Of a stretch of DNA of 64,000 nt, positions 10,285 to 23,500 are shown piece after piece. This DNA is from Helianthus annuus. Its lineage: Eukaryota; Streptophyta; Magnoliopsida; Asterales; Asteraceae. The stretch covers positions 1,864,365 through 1,928,364 of the forward strand of contig NC_035439.2 of NCBI RefSeq assembly GCF_002127325.2, in the 5' to 3' direction. The translations under genes were made by a program, and so were the position numbers. Numbering within the stretch: position 1 is the stretch's first letter; each line of letters starts with the position of its first letter. The notes beneath the pieces are model-generated. The model was not told where the DNA came from. It did not search any database and worked only from the letters and a program-made list of their open reading frames with translations.

Positions 10285-13200
10285 TGTAACACCTCGAAAA
10301 AAATTTCGTCCAATAATGTCTTGACACGTGTCATAAGGTTCCGTTATGTGAAAACATACTTTAGAGGGACTAAAAGTGACAAACAGTGAAAACTATGGAA
10401 CGTAAGGGTCCAAAGTGTCAACAATGGATAAATAGACTCTATGATAACCCCACATAATGTTTATAACCTTTAACGGATGGTTCATGGATCATACGACGCG
10501 GAAATTGCACAAAAGTGAAGTATTGTAAACTATAGGGGCCAAAAGTGTCAACATGTTTAATTTATACCTCTGAGTGAACTTTTGGCAGACCCGAAGCTTT
10601 GTATAGCTAAAATATACTCACTAGAATATGTGGTAAAAATTTCATGATGTTTCGTCAACGTATGAGAAAGTTATGGCCAAAACCGTACTTAAGGGACTAA
10701 AAGCGTCAACGTCGAATTCAGGGCTTTTCGGTTGAGCGCAAAGTTATCCGAGGGCATTACCATGTTGGTAAAAGTCCTAAGGTTCTTAGAAACCAAGTTT
10801 GGGCGTTTACGGGTCGAGAAAAGTAGCCGAAACATCGCGTACAAGTTCAGGGGTCAAAGCTGTCAACATTGGAAAGTTGTTTGGCTGAAACAAGGGTCAG
10901 GCGACCCGCCTGGGAAAGCCCAAGCGGGCCGCGTGGGACTGCCAGTGAGCAGAAAATCGGATTTGGGTCGAATTGGGTCCGAATTTGAGTGGAATCCAGT
11001 TGTCTTTGCCTCCAAAAGCTCCAATTAAATTGCATGCAAGCCTACATCAACAGTAAACCTCAAATTTACAGCTTTAAATCCGAAATCATCCCATTCTTGA
11101 GCATTTACAATAGTGAACAAGAACACCAAGACTTGCAAGAGCTCTCAAAGCTTCTCAGGAGATAATCTGATCATCAAGGCCGACTTCTAGTGTCCACTAA
11201 ACATCTTTAGGACCATTGTAAGCCTTCAATTCGTTCTTTAATCCGTTTTTATAGTGATTATTGCTAAAAGTCAAACTGGGTGTTCATAACCTTTGACTTT
11301 CTGATTAAACGGATTTCTTTCAGTAATTTCTCGAATTGAAACTTGTTATAGATTGGTATTTATGTGGGAAACAAACCCTCTAAAGGTTACTAACTGATTC
11401 CCACTACATGCATGCTTAATGTCGAGTCAAACCTATTTCTAAAAAGTCAACAGAAGTGATTTTTGTGAAAAATGACATGATTAATGATATAGATGACATG
11501 CAACCTGATTGATCATTGAAAATAACTTGTAATATATATAAGAATGTGTTTTAATCATCATCAACCCGACAATCTATAGTATAGCCACGAATCGGAACCG
11601 AAAGTCTTGTAAAACGATTATTTCGTAGACTATCGATTCGGATTCGTACATGCATGTTCGAGATCTGTATTGGAAAGTATTTTTGACTATTTTTATTTTA
11701 GTTAAACTTTCTGGAATTTTCTTTGATTGAGTCTATGTTTAGCCTATTCGAATGTATGTTTCCGGTTTATGCGTAAAGTTGACTATTTTGCCCTTTTTGA
11801 TTTAAAACGGGATTTTTGGAAAAGTGAAAGGATAGAAATCTTTATTTTCATTATATAAACTTGCACCGAAAGTTTCGGATCAGTTGGTGGTCCAGATTGT
11901 GAGTTATGGCCATTAGCGTAAAACTATATTATAAATTTACATAAACGGTCCTTTTCGCATAGAACCCGTTTCTGGCCACGTTTTGGTACAAAACTTTTTA
12001 CCAACAGAAGTAATATAATATTCTGGGAATTTTGATGATTTTTAATTAATTTTTGGCTGAACGGATCCTAGATCACCTAGTCATTTCGGCTTATGTCGGT
12101 TTTGACCGTTTTAGCCATAAAATGAGTTTTACACATCCTTTTGACCCGAAACCTTTTTCTACTGATTTTATATGATGAATAAATTATTTTAAGTATTCTG
12201 GAAATATAAAAATCTCAGATTTATTGTGAAAACCCGAAAACGCCCTTAAATCGCATATTTAGCGTTTTAAGCGCATAGTAAGCGTTATACTTGTTTTTAA
12301 CATATAAGACCTATACCTACTGATGTGTTTAGCATATTTTCATATAAAAACAGTAAGTATAATATTTTGAACTCAGGTTCCCAGTTTTGGCATTTTTAGC
12401 CCTTGTGAAATTACTAAATTGCCCCTACGGTGCATAGTTTGGTTTTAAATGATATATTTGGTATATGGGTCATACCCTACTGATATAATATGTTATATTA
12501 GGTATATTTACTGTATGAACCAGACCCGAAACTCAGATTTCTAATTTTACTCTTTTATTATCTTTTAAATGACCAAAATGCCCTTCTAAGGCATAAATTG
12601 GGTTTAAAATTATTCCGGGCAATATAGAACATAACCTACTGATATAATATCATATTTTAAGCATATTATCTCAGGGAACTTGCATTTGAATCATTTGTCT
12701 ACCCGTATCGCCCTTTTCGTGTTCGGTTCGGTTTACGTAACTAGTTTGCGTAAATTGACCAAAACGGGTCAAACGATATCATTTTTATTTCAAAATCCAG
12801 AATGTATTTAGTATACCCATATTATACGTGTATTCAAACTTGTCGGGTCTAAATCACATTCTATCCGGTCTTTCGCTTAATCGTGCGTAAACCGTATCAT
12901 TCCTAAAACTAACCGGTCAAAGCTTAGGCTTAAATAAAAGGCCGTTAGGAATCTAATAGGTTAATTATAAACCTTGTTCCAGATTAGGAAGCCCGGTAAA
13001 AGCTACCACCACTTATCGTTTGTGACTTATACTTGCTCAGGTAAATACATTTTGACTTATTTTCCCTATACGGGCTTGGGGTACGGTATTTAAAATACCG
13101 CTTGATCGGGCGCACAAGTCCTGCGCCTTATAGGTGTACAGTCTTGAATAGCTTGTGTGACTTCGTTTAAACAGTTTTGTCTTACTTAAAGGCTTTGGGG

Positions 13201-13816
13201 GGTTATTGACCATGTCCCGGATATCCTTGGCATTATCTTACGAGATGGCCACGACCAGAGCACGGGGTGTAGGCGTACACCCGTCGTGTATAACTCTTTG
13301 ATGTGGTGTGTCAATTAAATCTCTAGCCCGGACAGTAGATCCCGGGCCACCAGAGATATAAGTGCATGTAATTCGTTCACAAGTTTATATTATATAATTA
13401 TCCCAAGTTAATAAAAGTATTTATGCCTTGTGCATTTAAATAAATTTTCAATCATTTTCAAAATGAGTCAGTCGATTTGTATTTACCAGTGTAAACTGAC
13501 GTATTTTTCCCAAAAGATTAAGTGCAGGTACTATACGGAAATAGGCTGGCTGTTTCCTAGAGAGCGTCCACAATAGTCTCGCAAACTTGGACGACATTTA
13601 TCTGTTGAACTATTTATTTCTATTTTATTTGATCCGCCTGTGGATCCATTTCAACTACTGTGATATTTATTATTACACCTGTTTAAGAGTTGAAATGTTT
13701 CTATTCTGCTTCCGCTGTGCATTATTATATTGTGTTGATTGTCTATGACGATGCCAACTACGTCACTGTACCCCACACCGGGCCCACCGGTGACACGTGG
13801 AAATCGGGGTGTGACA
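10285..13816 (+). repeat. 3' LTR of A1
   Basis: This is the full 3532-bp LTR, starting TGTAACACC and ending GGTGTGACA. It is the best copy for reading the complete LTR, since the 5' copy is cut. It is followed at once by sequence of the minus-strand G4 LTR. Differences from the 5' copy are largely homopolymer-length changes. Confidence 0.95.
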
Positions 13817-14235
13817 CTTTGACTCCATACCCCCATAATTCTTTGTATTTGTATAAAACATGGTAGTTAATTTGTATGAACAAGAAGTTTCCGTAAGTAT
13901 AAAATCCCTGGTATGTAGCAGTGTAAGAGGACTTGTGATCACCAATGGTTTGCAAGGCCACTGACATATGTGAAGTGCAAATAGGGAGACTCAAACCTAG
14001 CAGATTTCGCCACGGCAAAGTATGTGGACAAAGTCACCCCACGGTCCGTTTCTAGTTTGGCCGGGGGCTGGGCTCGCTACACCCAGATAGATCTACCGCT
14101 CCTGTCCCTCGGTCCCTCCATGAGGACTAATGGCCCCATGTTGTTCCTATCCACTCACATGATCGTATAACACCTCCTTACGTTAACCATACCATGTAAA
14201 AATTTTTCGTAATTACTGTAACATATATTCCACCT

Positions 14236-14346
14236 CAGCCACCCTGGCTGAGCCTCCCCAGCCACCCTGACTGAGCTTTCCCAGCCACCCTGACTGAACT
14301 TTCCCAGCCACCCTGACTGAACCTTCCCAGCCACCCTGACTGACTC
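14236..14346. repeat. Tandem repeat, about 23 bp, five copies
   Basis: Units start CAGCCACCCTGACTGA and are spaced about 23 bp, with the first copy most diverged. It lies inside the minus-strand G4 LTR and has no counterpart in the + copy near 44750. It is probably a local expansion. Confidence 0.88.
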
Positions 14347-14867
14347 CTTAGTTATGAAAATCATTCATATTTCGAAAATAAGCATTTGTTTTGTAAAAAC
14401 CGGTATGTTTAGTATAAACCTTTCGTAAATCGTTTGAGTTCCTCGAAATCCATTCGTGATATGATTTAGAAATACGAGTTTTGCGTTTGTTCAAAACTTT
14501 GTATGTTTCTGAAAATTGTGCATGTCTTTCCACCCCGAAAACATTTACAAAAAGAATGTAAAACAGTAGTAAAAAGTGGGGGTTATGAACTCGCCTGAAT
14601 ATTCCTGTGCAAAGCTAGCTAAATACGACTTTGTGATGTCACTTCCAAGATGAGACTCGCTAGCGTGCATCCTACAATATTCCTAACACGGAATATCTAA
14701 TAAGTTTCTAAGCAAAAACGGTAACTACGTGTTACCGAGCTCTACCGAATCGTTGATTTAACGGTATGTCGTTAACTTAATGGAAACGATTAAGTTATAC
14801 GTGTTAAGTCTCGTTTAATGTTAGCAGCAATTTAATAAGTCTTGAAAAAGACTTAGTTTCCGAGAGA

Positions 14868-15420
14868 CTTAAAATAAATAAATAAATAAGTAAATATTTA
14901 TATAAAATATATAAATATATCGTTATCATTGCGCTAGACGTCTCGAGTAGTCGTACGTGTATAAAAAGAATATTTCTATGAAAATATCATATAACCAACT
15001 CGTATTATATATCGCGTTTCGGATGATCGTTGTCAAAATATACGTAGGTGCCGTTTTAGGCGTATAAAATAAATATGAAAAGTTATATTTATTTTATAAA
15101 AGAATCGTCGAGTTGTATTTGAAAATAAATATATAACAATATTTATTTTTATAAAAGAACTCGTGTCGATAAAATAAATAAGTATATAAACTATATTTAC
15201 CTTCGTAAAAGAATTCGTCGAGTTTTCGAAGTCTAAAAATAAATATAATAACTATATTTATTTGTTGTAAGAAATTTTCGACTCGTCGTTTTCGTGAGTA
15301 TTAAGTTGTTTTTGTACAAAATTTCAGAGTTGTATTCGTTTTTATAAAATAGTTACTTAAATCCGATAGTTTGATTAATAACAAAACGTAGTTATTTTAC
15401 GGATTTTCTCGAAAAACGGG
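14868..15420. other. AT-rich degenerate repeats within G4 LTR
   Basis: AAATA-type microsatellite at 14868-14925 is followed by diverged repeats of an AAATAAATAT...TATTTATTTTATAAAAGAA...CGTCGAGTT pattern. No gene is visible. It looks like slippage-driven growth inside the LTR. Confidence 0.6.
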
Positions 15421-15654
15421 CAGAGTTTCCTCTGTTTTTGGACGTCCCCGACAACACAAGTTGTCATTGTTTTATCAAAATCAACGAGATTCAAACAATA
15501 TAATCAAAGCAATCGAATATATAACTTTTATCGCGTAATAAACCATCGACTAAATATAAAATCTTGTAACGAAATGTCGGTTCGAGCTCGTTTACGTTAA
15601 TAATGTAAAAATGACATAAATAATCGCGTTACTAAGATTCTTTACCAATTCTTG

Positions 15655-16030
15655 TGTCGAGTCGTTGAATGAGTTGACCGGGTCAACTGAGTTGACTCGG
15701 TTGACCGAGTTTGACCGAGCCAAATCTAACCCGAACCGACTGATCCGAACCACACCGTTGACTGTCTTGACCACTCTGACCAACTTTGACTGGACCACGA
15801 ACCGCGGCTGAACTAACCGAGTCCCGAACCCGAAACGTCACCCGAACTGATATGTTGACCACTGTTGACCCAGACCGAGTTGACCCGTAAGCTGAGTCGA
15901 CTGAGTCAACCCGTACCGCTTCTGAAGCTGAACGAGTCCAAAATAATCTGAACTGAGTCCCGATCTGCGGCTGACCAGGAACTCGAATTCTGACCCGAGA
16001 CTTAAACATCACCGTGAATCCGAGCTGTGA
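15655..16030 (-). repeat. GTTGAC/GGTCAA-rich degenerate repeat
   Basis: The stretch is packed with variants of TTGACC, GAGTTGACTC and CCGAACC. The minus-strand 169-codon frame across it is a product of composition, with no recognisable domain. It belongs to the minus-strand G4 LTR. Confidence 0.55.
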
Positions 16031-16668
16031 CTGATTCGGACAGAAATTGGTGTCGACGACCTGACCCGAACCAAAAACAACCCTATGAACCCAAAGCAAA
16101 ACTCGAAACATTCTTTGAGCTGACCCGAAACGGAAACCACATACCTGAAACTGAACCGAGCCGTTGCCGATCCTCACCAGAAAACCAAGCAAGCCGGAGA
16201 GTCAGCGCCGCCGTCGACCAGCGGCTCTGCCGTCGTCGTCGAACCACCCGCCGGCGCCATCATCAACCTCCGCCGTCTCTATCTCTCCCTCTTCTCAGCT
16301 TCTCTCTCTCCATCCTCTCTCTCCTCTTCTGTTCTGTCGCCGCCGCACCACCACCGGACGGTGGTGGTGGTGGTGATCCGTTCTGATAATCGAAGGGGGG
16401 GGGTGGTTACTTGTTTGAAAGAATGATTGGGGCTTTGGAGGTCTTGGTGTGTGTAGATGATCAGATTTCCACAAAAAGAGCATCAGTATATGCTGTGTAG
16501 TGATTGTGTGTATAACCAGTCTAGAGAGAGGTGGGTAGTGAGGGTTTTATGTGGTGATTCTTGCTTGGAGGTGATGAACTACAAGGATTCAAATGGGAGT
16601 GGAAGGCCATAAGACTCATGTGTTGTCTGTATGTTAACGAGAGAGAGAGAGTAAGAATATTTGTGGTT

Positions 16669-16673
16669 TGTGT
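16669..16673. repeat. TSD of A2, left copy (TGTGT)
   Basis: TGTGT directly precedes the LTR start TGTAACACC and is repeated after the 3' LTR at 28137-28141. A 5-bp duplication is typical of gypsy integrases. Confidence 0.9.
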
Positions 16674-17214
16674 TGTAACACCCCGTGTTTTCCAAAGTCA
16701 AAGTCAAGATCAAGTGTTGACTGTTATTGGAATTAAAGATTAATAAAGATTAATTTCATTTTAGTTTCATTTTGATTTTCGTATTATTTGGAGTAAGTGT
16801 TGTATAATTAAACCAAATCGACCGATAATCGAACTGTGAATCAACGACCGATTGTGTGTGATAGGAAGTAACAACGCAATAAAGCTAGTCAATCAATAAT
16901 CAAGCTAATCAAATCAATCATCAAACTCAAGTGTGGGGATTTTAGTACTTTTTATACGTGTGTGTGTGTGCCTTATGTGTTATTTGTGCATGTTTACTTT
17001 TATGTTAAAGTGTGTGGTGAATCAATCAAATCAATCAAGACTCGAAGGTGAATCAAACTCAATCGAGACCGACTTTGGAAACAAGTTGTAAGGATGCTTG
17101 TATGTTAGATATAGTAGTTAGGACTAAAAGTAATTTGATTAGGAATTCTATCATTCTCAAATTATCGTTCATCGAACTCGAAATATCGAAAATCGTCGCG
17201 AAACACTCAAAATC

Positions 17215-17345
17215 AGGCAAGCCGTTCGAACAGGGCAACCTGATCGAACAGGCTAGCCGATCGAACAGGGCAACCTGATCGAACAGGCTAGCCGATCGAA
17301 CAGGACTGTTCGATCGGACAGCTGCTCGATCAGGAATGCTGCTCG
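17215..17345 (+). repeat. CGATCGAACAG-type palindromic cluster upstream of LTR TATA
   Basis: Diverged units of about 20 bp, built on (C/T)GATCGAACAGG(C/G), are repeated in tandem and end 30 bp before the TATA box. GATC palindromes recur at 18055-18560. The 3' LTR copy is at about 25840-25970. It could be an enhancer or a methylation-dense block; this is inference. Confidence 0.7.
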
Positions 17346-17374
17346 ATCAGCTGACCTTTCCTCTTTTGGAAGCC

Positions 17375-17382
17375 TATAAATA
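17375..17382 (+). promoter_or_regulatory. TATA box of the A2 LTR
   Basis: TATAAATA lies in AGCC-TATAAATA-GGGC. Transcription would start about 30 bp downstream and open the R region. The same box is at 26000-26007 in the 3' LTR. Confidence 0.8.
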
Positions 17383-17471
17383 GGGCTGTCCTTGTCAAGC
17401 TTTCCACTTTTGGAAAAGCTCTGACCGACCAGCCACTTTTTCTCACTAAATCCAAGATTTCTCTCAAACCG

Positions 17472-17477
17472 GTAAGT
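17472..17477 (+). promoter_or_regulatory. Splice-donor-like GTAAGT in the A2 LTR
   Basis: CCG then GTAAGTATT lies 97 bp after the TATA box and fits the plant 5' splice consensus well. A matching acceptor-like CTATTGCAG ends at 20585, three bases before the gag ATG. The intron so defined would remove the PBS. Not proven. Confidence 0.45.
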
Positions 17478-19514
17478 ATTTCACTCCAATCTCTGTACGT
17501 TTTTGTTCATTAATCGATTCTCCATCTTTCTATCTTTCAAAATCCGATTTTCATCCATGAAATCACCAAGATCTAGGTGTTCTTGAGTGATGTCATCATG
17601 GTGTTCTTGGTGTTCATCAAGAACTTCATGTTCTTGACTTCATTCAACCATGAATAAGCTAGATCTGACCGATTTCTACATCAATAACCTAAAATCTTCC
17701 ATAGATCTTAACATTTCACGGTGGAAAAGGATTGGAAGATGGGTTTTCATCTATCTTTCAACTCTTTTACACTCAAGAAGGTGAAAACGAGACTTGAACC
17801 GATTTACAAATCAACCTAAACAAACACATGGTTCAAGATTCGAGTTCTACCAAGAGATATACCGATTCCGGGTTAAACTTAAACTTGGGTTCCAAACCGT
17901 CTCTGACCGAGTCTGGGTGATTCCTGCTCAAGTCAGTAGGCTAAATAGGGACTTCAGTTTTGTGATTCAACTCGTAGTCAAAATATCTCTAAAACACCAA
18001 CAAACAACGGGAATAACCAAGTGTTAGGTGATAAGTTAACCAAATCGAGAAGCTGGCCGAACGGCTAGGCTGTTCGATCGAACAGCCCAACCGAACGACT
18101 ATGCCAGCCGATCGACTAGGCTAACCGATCGACCAGCACTTAGACTCACCAACTCACAAAGTGTAGTATTGACGAGGTACTGTTCGATCGGCTACGCCAT
18201 TCGATTGTAATCATTACTGCTCGGATCATGAGATACTATACTTTAAAAACACTTAGACTTTTCAAAGCATTGGAATGTCACCCGATCGAACATACCAACC
18301 GATCGAGTGACATACTTGAAAGCAGCAAAGTGCTAACCGATCGGTTGGGGTAACCGGTCGAACAGCAGTTCGATCGACCAACTTGAAAGGTAGTACAAAC
18401 CATCATACACAAACACATCCTTCACATCAAAGGAAGAAACAATCCACTTGAAGGAACCAGCCGATCGAGCCAGCCAGCCGATCGAATGGATATTCGAACG
18501 GACTTTCAAACCAATCGAACAGCCCACTCGATCGAACTGCTGTCCGATCGATTGGCCTATCCGATCCAGTTTCCCTTTGTTTACTTTTTCCGCGTTACTC
18601 ATCGTTGTGTTATCGAACTATTCAGGCTAACCTATTCTCAGTGCTCCCTTCAATCCACAATCAATCACTGTGAGTATACTCGATCCCTTTTTGCTTTTAG
18701 CACTTTTGGGTGTTACATACGTAAACTATCAAAATCACAATCAACACAACTATTTGAACGCTAACCTATTTGCATGTATTACTTGTCTAAATGATTGCTG
18801 TTTATTATGTTTACACGTGGAGTGCTATCTACCTGCTTTAGCAACATAGTACTATAGTTTGGACTCAGCACCCGTTCACACGGGGGTTGCTAAGGACAAT
18901 TACTTGCATGGATTACGGTGGTAATCATGCATTGCGAACTGTCTCGGACAGTCAACCCGAAGTCGTTGGTATCGATGGTCCCATGTTGATAATTTACGTG
19001 CATCGTTTGCCCTTGTGTACGTGCTTGGTTATGCGTAAACTATCCGAACTTTATATGCTATATCAAACTTGTGTACTCACCTTTACATTATATGTATTGA
19101 CTTTTATTTTAACGTATGTGACAGGTGTTTAAGCTACTAGCGTGCTAGGGAAGCGAGACAATAATAAACTTCTAGGAGTCTGTGTCCGTAGGACGGTGTC
19201 CACGTACCTGTTCCAGGGCCATAATTATCTGTAGCTCTTGCACTGGCACTTGTAGTCAGTAAGATCCACAGTAGTCGTCTAGAGGTCTTAAAACAATATT
19301 TACATTTGGTCTGTAATAATTAAGTATCCGAGTGGTCGGAACAGTTCCCATATTGTTTAGTTGCTTTCTATGATAACTGGTTATTGTTTGGGACACGGTA
19401 TGGGACGTGTTATATAACTGAATTGTATGATAGTTGTTGTGGAAACTTCTGAACAATCTGTTTCGCTCAGTGCCGCGCCCCGATGATTCCGCCATCGGTT
19501 GGGGTGTGACAGAT

Positions 19515-19527
19515 TGGTATCAGAGCC
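19515..19527 (+). promoter_or_regulatory. PBS of A2 with following stem-loop
   Basis: TGGTATCAGAGCC begins four bases after the LTR. A stem-loop follows: TAACTATAG (19529-19537) pairs with CTATAGTTA (19589-19597), with TAGGTT/AACCTA inside. The leader 19598-20588 shows no ORF of interest. Confidence 0.92.
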
Positions 19528-20588
19528 ATAACTATAGGGAATTAGGTTAGACACGATCTAGTCCGGATCGCTGTCTTAGAAACCTAGACTATAGTTAGGA
19601 ACCAAGAGACCAAGTTTATGTGCTTGATTTATGTTGTTTCCTTCTATTCTATCATTACATCCGAACTCCGAGCCAAATTTTGTAATTTGGACAGGATTAG
19701 GAGTGAAATCCGCAAATTCCTGCCTGAAAATACAAAATTTTGCTAATTATTTTGTGTGATTTTTCTATCAAACGGGGGGAAAGTTATACCAAATTCGGGG
19801 CTGAAACCCATGGATTGATGAAAACTTCCTCTAAATTTTCTTAAAACAAGGAAGAAATTGCTAAGCTAGGGGTGAAACCCTAACCTTGGCAGTTATTCCG
19901 ACTTTACTTTATCTCGCCAAGGCAATTGACGGACTCCAACGACTTGAACTCACGAGTATGACCTAGAATGCGCATGCGTAATGCCCAAGAATCGAGGCAG
20001 AAACATGTCCCCTAGAGTCGAAAGTGACGACAAGTCAACTGTGAATAGTTAAATTGCCATGGTTAGTCAAAGTCTAGTAGCCGCAGACAATCCCATCTCC
20101 GATTTGAGTGTTGCTTTGTTGATTTTATATGATTTACCTGTTTACGTGTTTTAAAATTTGCGGGTTACTCCATTTGCTATCAATCGGCGTGACTTTTGTT
20201 GCTATCCTATCTTGATTCAAATCTCTGGAGATGTGATCTAAACGAAACCAGTGTGCTAGGCTACGCTATACGACTAAGTTAGACGATACAATGTGATGCT
20301 ATCCGATATGCAAAACAAACGATACTCGACAGGTGGATATAGGTTTCTGTTTTCTGACTGCTTCTGTGATAAAATTTCGTACGTGTTTAGGAAATTAAGT
20401 GCTCTACTTGCTTAATTGCTTCTGTGCTTGAGTTGCTTCTGTGCTTATGTGTCTTTGTGACTATGTGTTTATGTGTTTACATGTGTTACGTGACGTGAGA
20501 TGCGACGTGATTCTGAGCTTTAGTAAACTAAGACGTGCGAGATTCGAATTCGTTGTGTTGAGCCCTATGGCGATGTCTATTGCAGACC

Positions 20589-23500
20589 ATGTCGTCATCA
20601 TCAAGGCCTCGTCAACGTCTTACTCGTCGGGAGAAGAGAGATCGTCGTTTTGCTGCTATCCTCTCTAAAACAGTAGCAAAGGCTGTGAGTGAAGTATTCG
20701 AGAACGCAAGCAAGTCATCTGAGGAATCCCGAACCCTCACGCCCAAAGACTCCAACAAAGCTACTTTTAGCTTCAAACAATTCAAGGCATGTGGGCCAAA
20801 AGAGTTTACCGGTGAAGATGGCCCTACGGCTCTGTTTCATTGGTTTGACTCTGTGGAAGTTACCCTTCGCCAAAGCGGATGCCCAGATCATCTCCGTACT
20901 CTCAATGCTACCGGTGTCTTCCAGTCGCGGGCTTTGGACTGGTGGACCGCAGAAAGGAACAAGCGCGGGAACGACGCTGCATACGAGCTGACATGGAAGG
21001 AGTTGAAATCGATCATGATGGACGAATTCTGTCCTCCCCACGAACGCCAAAAGTTGGAGGATGAGTTCTGGAGTATCAAGCAGAAGGAGGGCGACAACGC
21101 TGGTCTCACTGCCCGTTTCAAGCAGCTGAGCATTATCTGTCCAGACCAGGTCAAGACTTCTGACATGACCATCAAGAAATACATCCGTGCTCTTCCGGAT
21201 TGTGTCGCAGATTTTGTTCACGCCGCCAAACCCGCAACGATCGAGGAAACCTACCTACTCGCCGCTGAGATTAACGACAAGCGAGTTAAGGCTGGTGTCT
21301 GGGATAAGCCAAACAAGTCTCTGCATCAAGTCACCACAGCATCAACCGACAACCCTACTGCTCAAGCCTCCAAGTCCTCAAGGAGAAGAAAGAAGAAGAG
21401 TTGCGCTGCTGCAACCAATGCTACCCCACTTCAGTCAGTACCGCCACAACAACAACAACCACAGCGCACTGCGCCAGTGATCAATGCGCCGCCAGCAAAG
21501 CGTGCGTACACCGGCCCCCACCCACTCTGTGCTACATGTTCTTACCATCACCCGGTGGGTGTGGCCTGCCGATTCTGCGCTCACTGTAACGTCTACGGGC
21601 ATTTCACTGCGAGTTGTCGCTATGGTCCCCGTCAAGCTCAAGCTCAAGCTGCTGTTAACCAGGCTCTACTCCCTGCTCCTCAAGCTCCTCAAGCTCCTCA
21701 AGCTGCACAGGCCCCAACAAACAATGTTCGGACCTGCTTTGCATGTGGTGACCCTAACCACTTCGCAAACCGGTGCCCGAACAGGGTGGTGAAACAAGAA
21801 GCTCAACAACCCCAGCAACAACAACAACAGCCTCAGCAACAAGCCGCTCACGCCAGAACTTTCAACATCAACGCACGCCAGGCTCAAGCTGACAACAACG
21901 TGGTCAATGGTACGTTCCTTGTGAATGGTATATATGCATCATGTTTGTTTGATACTGGAGCCGATAACTGCTTTGTGTCATTTGAATTTGAGAAGCTTCT
22001 TAGACGTAAGCGCTCTTATCTTTCGACACCCTTCGAAGTAGAAGTCGCTACCGGAAGAACCATTGCTGTCAATTCTGTGCTCCGTGATTGTACTCTCAAG
22101 CTCAACAATCATATATTCCCGATTAATCTCATTCCAATGCAACTCGGGAGTTTCGATGTCATAGTAGGCATGGACTTTCTTCGTGAAAACCATGCTGAAG
22201 TTGTGTGTGCTGATAAGATGATTCGTTTTGTGCTAGCTAGTGGTGATGTTCTATGTGTTTATGGTGAAACTACTGCGAAAGATCTCAAGCTCATGTCCTG
22301 TCTTCAAGCTCGCAAATATCTCCGCAAGGAATATCGAGCCTTCTTGGCCAACATTGTTGTAGCAGAGACGGACAAGAAAAAGAAAATTGAAGTCAATGAT
22401 GTTCCTGTTGTCCGAGAATTTCCTCAGGTGTTCCCTGATGATCTTCCTGGATTACCTCCAAGTCGTGATATCGACTTTCGAATCGACCTTATTCCAGGAG
22501 CCAACCCGGTAGCCAAAGCTCCGTATCGACTCGCTCCATCTGAGATGCGAGAACTCTCGAACCAACTCCAAGAGTTACTTGAAAAAGGCTTCATTCGCCC
22601 GAGCACTTCTCCATGGGGCGCGCCAGTCCTTTTTGTCAAGAAGAAGGACGGGTCGTTCCGGATGTGCATCGATTACCGGGAATTGAACAAGCTGACCATC
22701 AAGAACCGATACCCCTTACCAAGAATCGATGACCTGTTTGACCAATTACAAGGTGCTCAGTGTTTCTCCAAGATTGATCTACGTTCAGGCTACCATCAGT
22801 TGCGGATTCAAGAGGAAGACATCCCCAAAACCGCTTTTCGAACCCGATACGGCCACTACGAATTTGTTGTCATGCCTTTTGGTTTGACCAACGCACCCGC
22901 GGTCTTTATGGATCTGATGAATCGCGTGTGTAAACCATTCTTAGACCGTTTTGTCATTGTATTTATCGACGATGTCCTGATTTATTCCAGATCGAGGGCC
23001 GAACATGCGCAGCATTTGCGATTGGTTCTCGAGTTGCTTCAGGGAAACCAACTCTACGCCAAATTCTCCAAGTGTGAGTTCTGGTTGGAGGAGGTTCAGT
23101 TTCTGGGTCACATTGTGAATAGTCGGGGTATACACGTTGATCCTGCAAAGATTGAGGCAGTCAAGGGATGGGTTACGCCAAGGAATCCGTCAGAAGTTCG
23201 CTCTTTTCTCGGATTAGCTGGTTACTATCGGAGATTCATCGAAGGATTCTCAAGGATTGCTGTACCGCTTACCGCCCTTACTCACAAAGACAAGCCTTTT
23301 GTGTGGGGAACCGCACAGGAGACTGCTTTCCAAACCCTCAAACACATGCTGTGCCATGCACCAGTTCTTACACTGCCGGACGGAAGCGATGACTTCGTGG
23401 TCTATTGTGATGCTTCAAACCTTGGACTAGGCTGTGTTCTCATGCAACGAGACAAGGTTATAGCTTACGCATCCCGACAGCTCAAAATCCACGAGAAGAA

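Larger units (their letters stand above)
1..13816 (+). mobile_element. Element A1: Tekay/Del-like Ty3-gypsy chromovirus with extra ORF, 5' end cut by window
   Basis: This is an LTR retrotransposon read 5' LTR, PBS, accessory ORF1, gag-pol, PPT, 3' LTR. The two LTR copies match along their shared length, and the window starts at the base equivalent to 10660, so about 375 bp of the 5' LTR is missing. Domain order (Gag, protease, RT, RNase H, integrase, chromodomain) defines a chromovirus, and the chromodomain and RT resemble the Tekay/Del lineage. The gag-pol frame is open. Its outer TSD cannot be checked because the left end is outside. On the right it abuts the minus-strand G4 LTR directly. 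The lineage name is from family knowledge; the structure is seen. Confidence 0.93.
13817..16673 (-). mobile_element. G4-family gypsy LTR, minus strand, inner/3' portion
   Basis: Reverse-complemented, 13840-14600 is similar to the + strand G4 LTR at about 44600-45080 (shared stretches around GTAGATCTATCTGGGTGTAGCGAG and GCAAACCATTGGTGATC, given here only in part). A1 has been inserted at its left end and A2 at 16673. The right-hand continuation is 28142-28661. It contains a 23-bp tandem repeat, an AT-rich stretch and a GTTGAC-rich degenerate stretch. The 16200-16400 segment is low-complexity, CCG/CTC-rich, and reads in minus as a plausible LTR leader after a CT-rich start region. No credible coding frame was found. 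Whether it is a solo LTR or part of a larger element cannot be told. Confidence 0.7.
16674..19511 (+). repeat. 5' LTR of A2
   Basis: TGTAACACCCC...GGGGTGTGACA ends form an imperfect 11-bp inverted repeat. It has a TATA box at 17375 and dense CGATCG-type palindromic motifs before it (17215-17345) and after it (18055-18560). Small frames inside are duplicated exactly in the 3' LTR and are not genes. Confidence 0.97.

Noticed and set aside
15683..16192. 169-codon minus-strand frame
   Set aside because: It is composed of GTTGAC/GGTTCGG degenerate repeats; the open frame is explained by composition.
16027..16386. 119-codon + strand frame with Pro/Ser-rich and hydrophobic end
   Set aside because: It lies in low-complexity CCG/CTC sequence of the minus-strand G4 LTR, with no homology and no conserved counterpart.
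17048..19495. Seven small ORFs repeated exactly at 25673-28120
   Set aside because: They are duplicated only because both lie in the A2 LTRs; none has a domain or codon signal.
20580..20588. Upstream in-frame TTG as start of A2 gag-pol
   Set aside because: ATG at 20589 in ACCATGTCG is a far better plant start, and an acceptor-like AG lies just before it.
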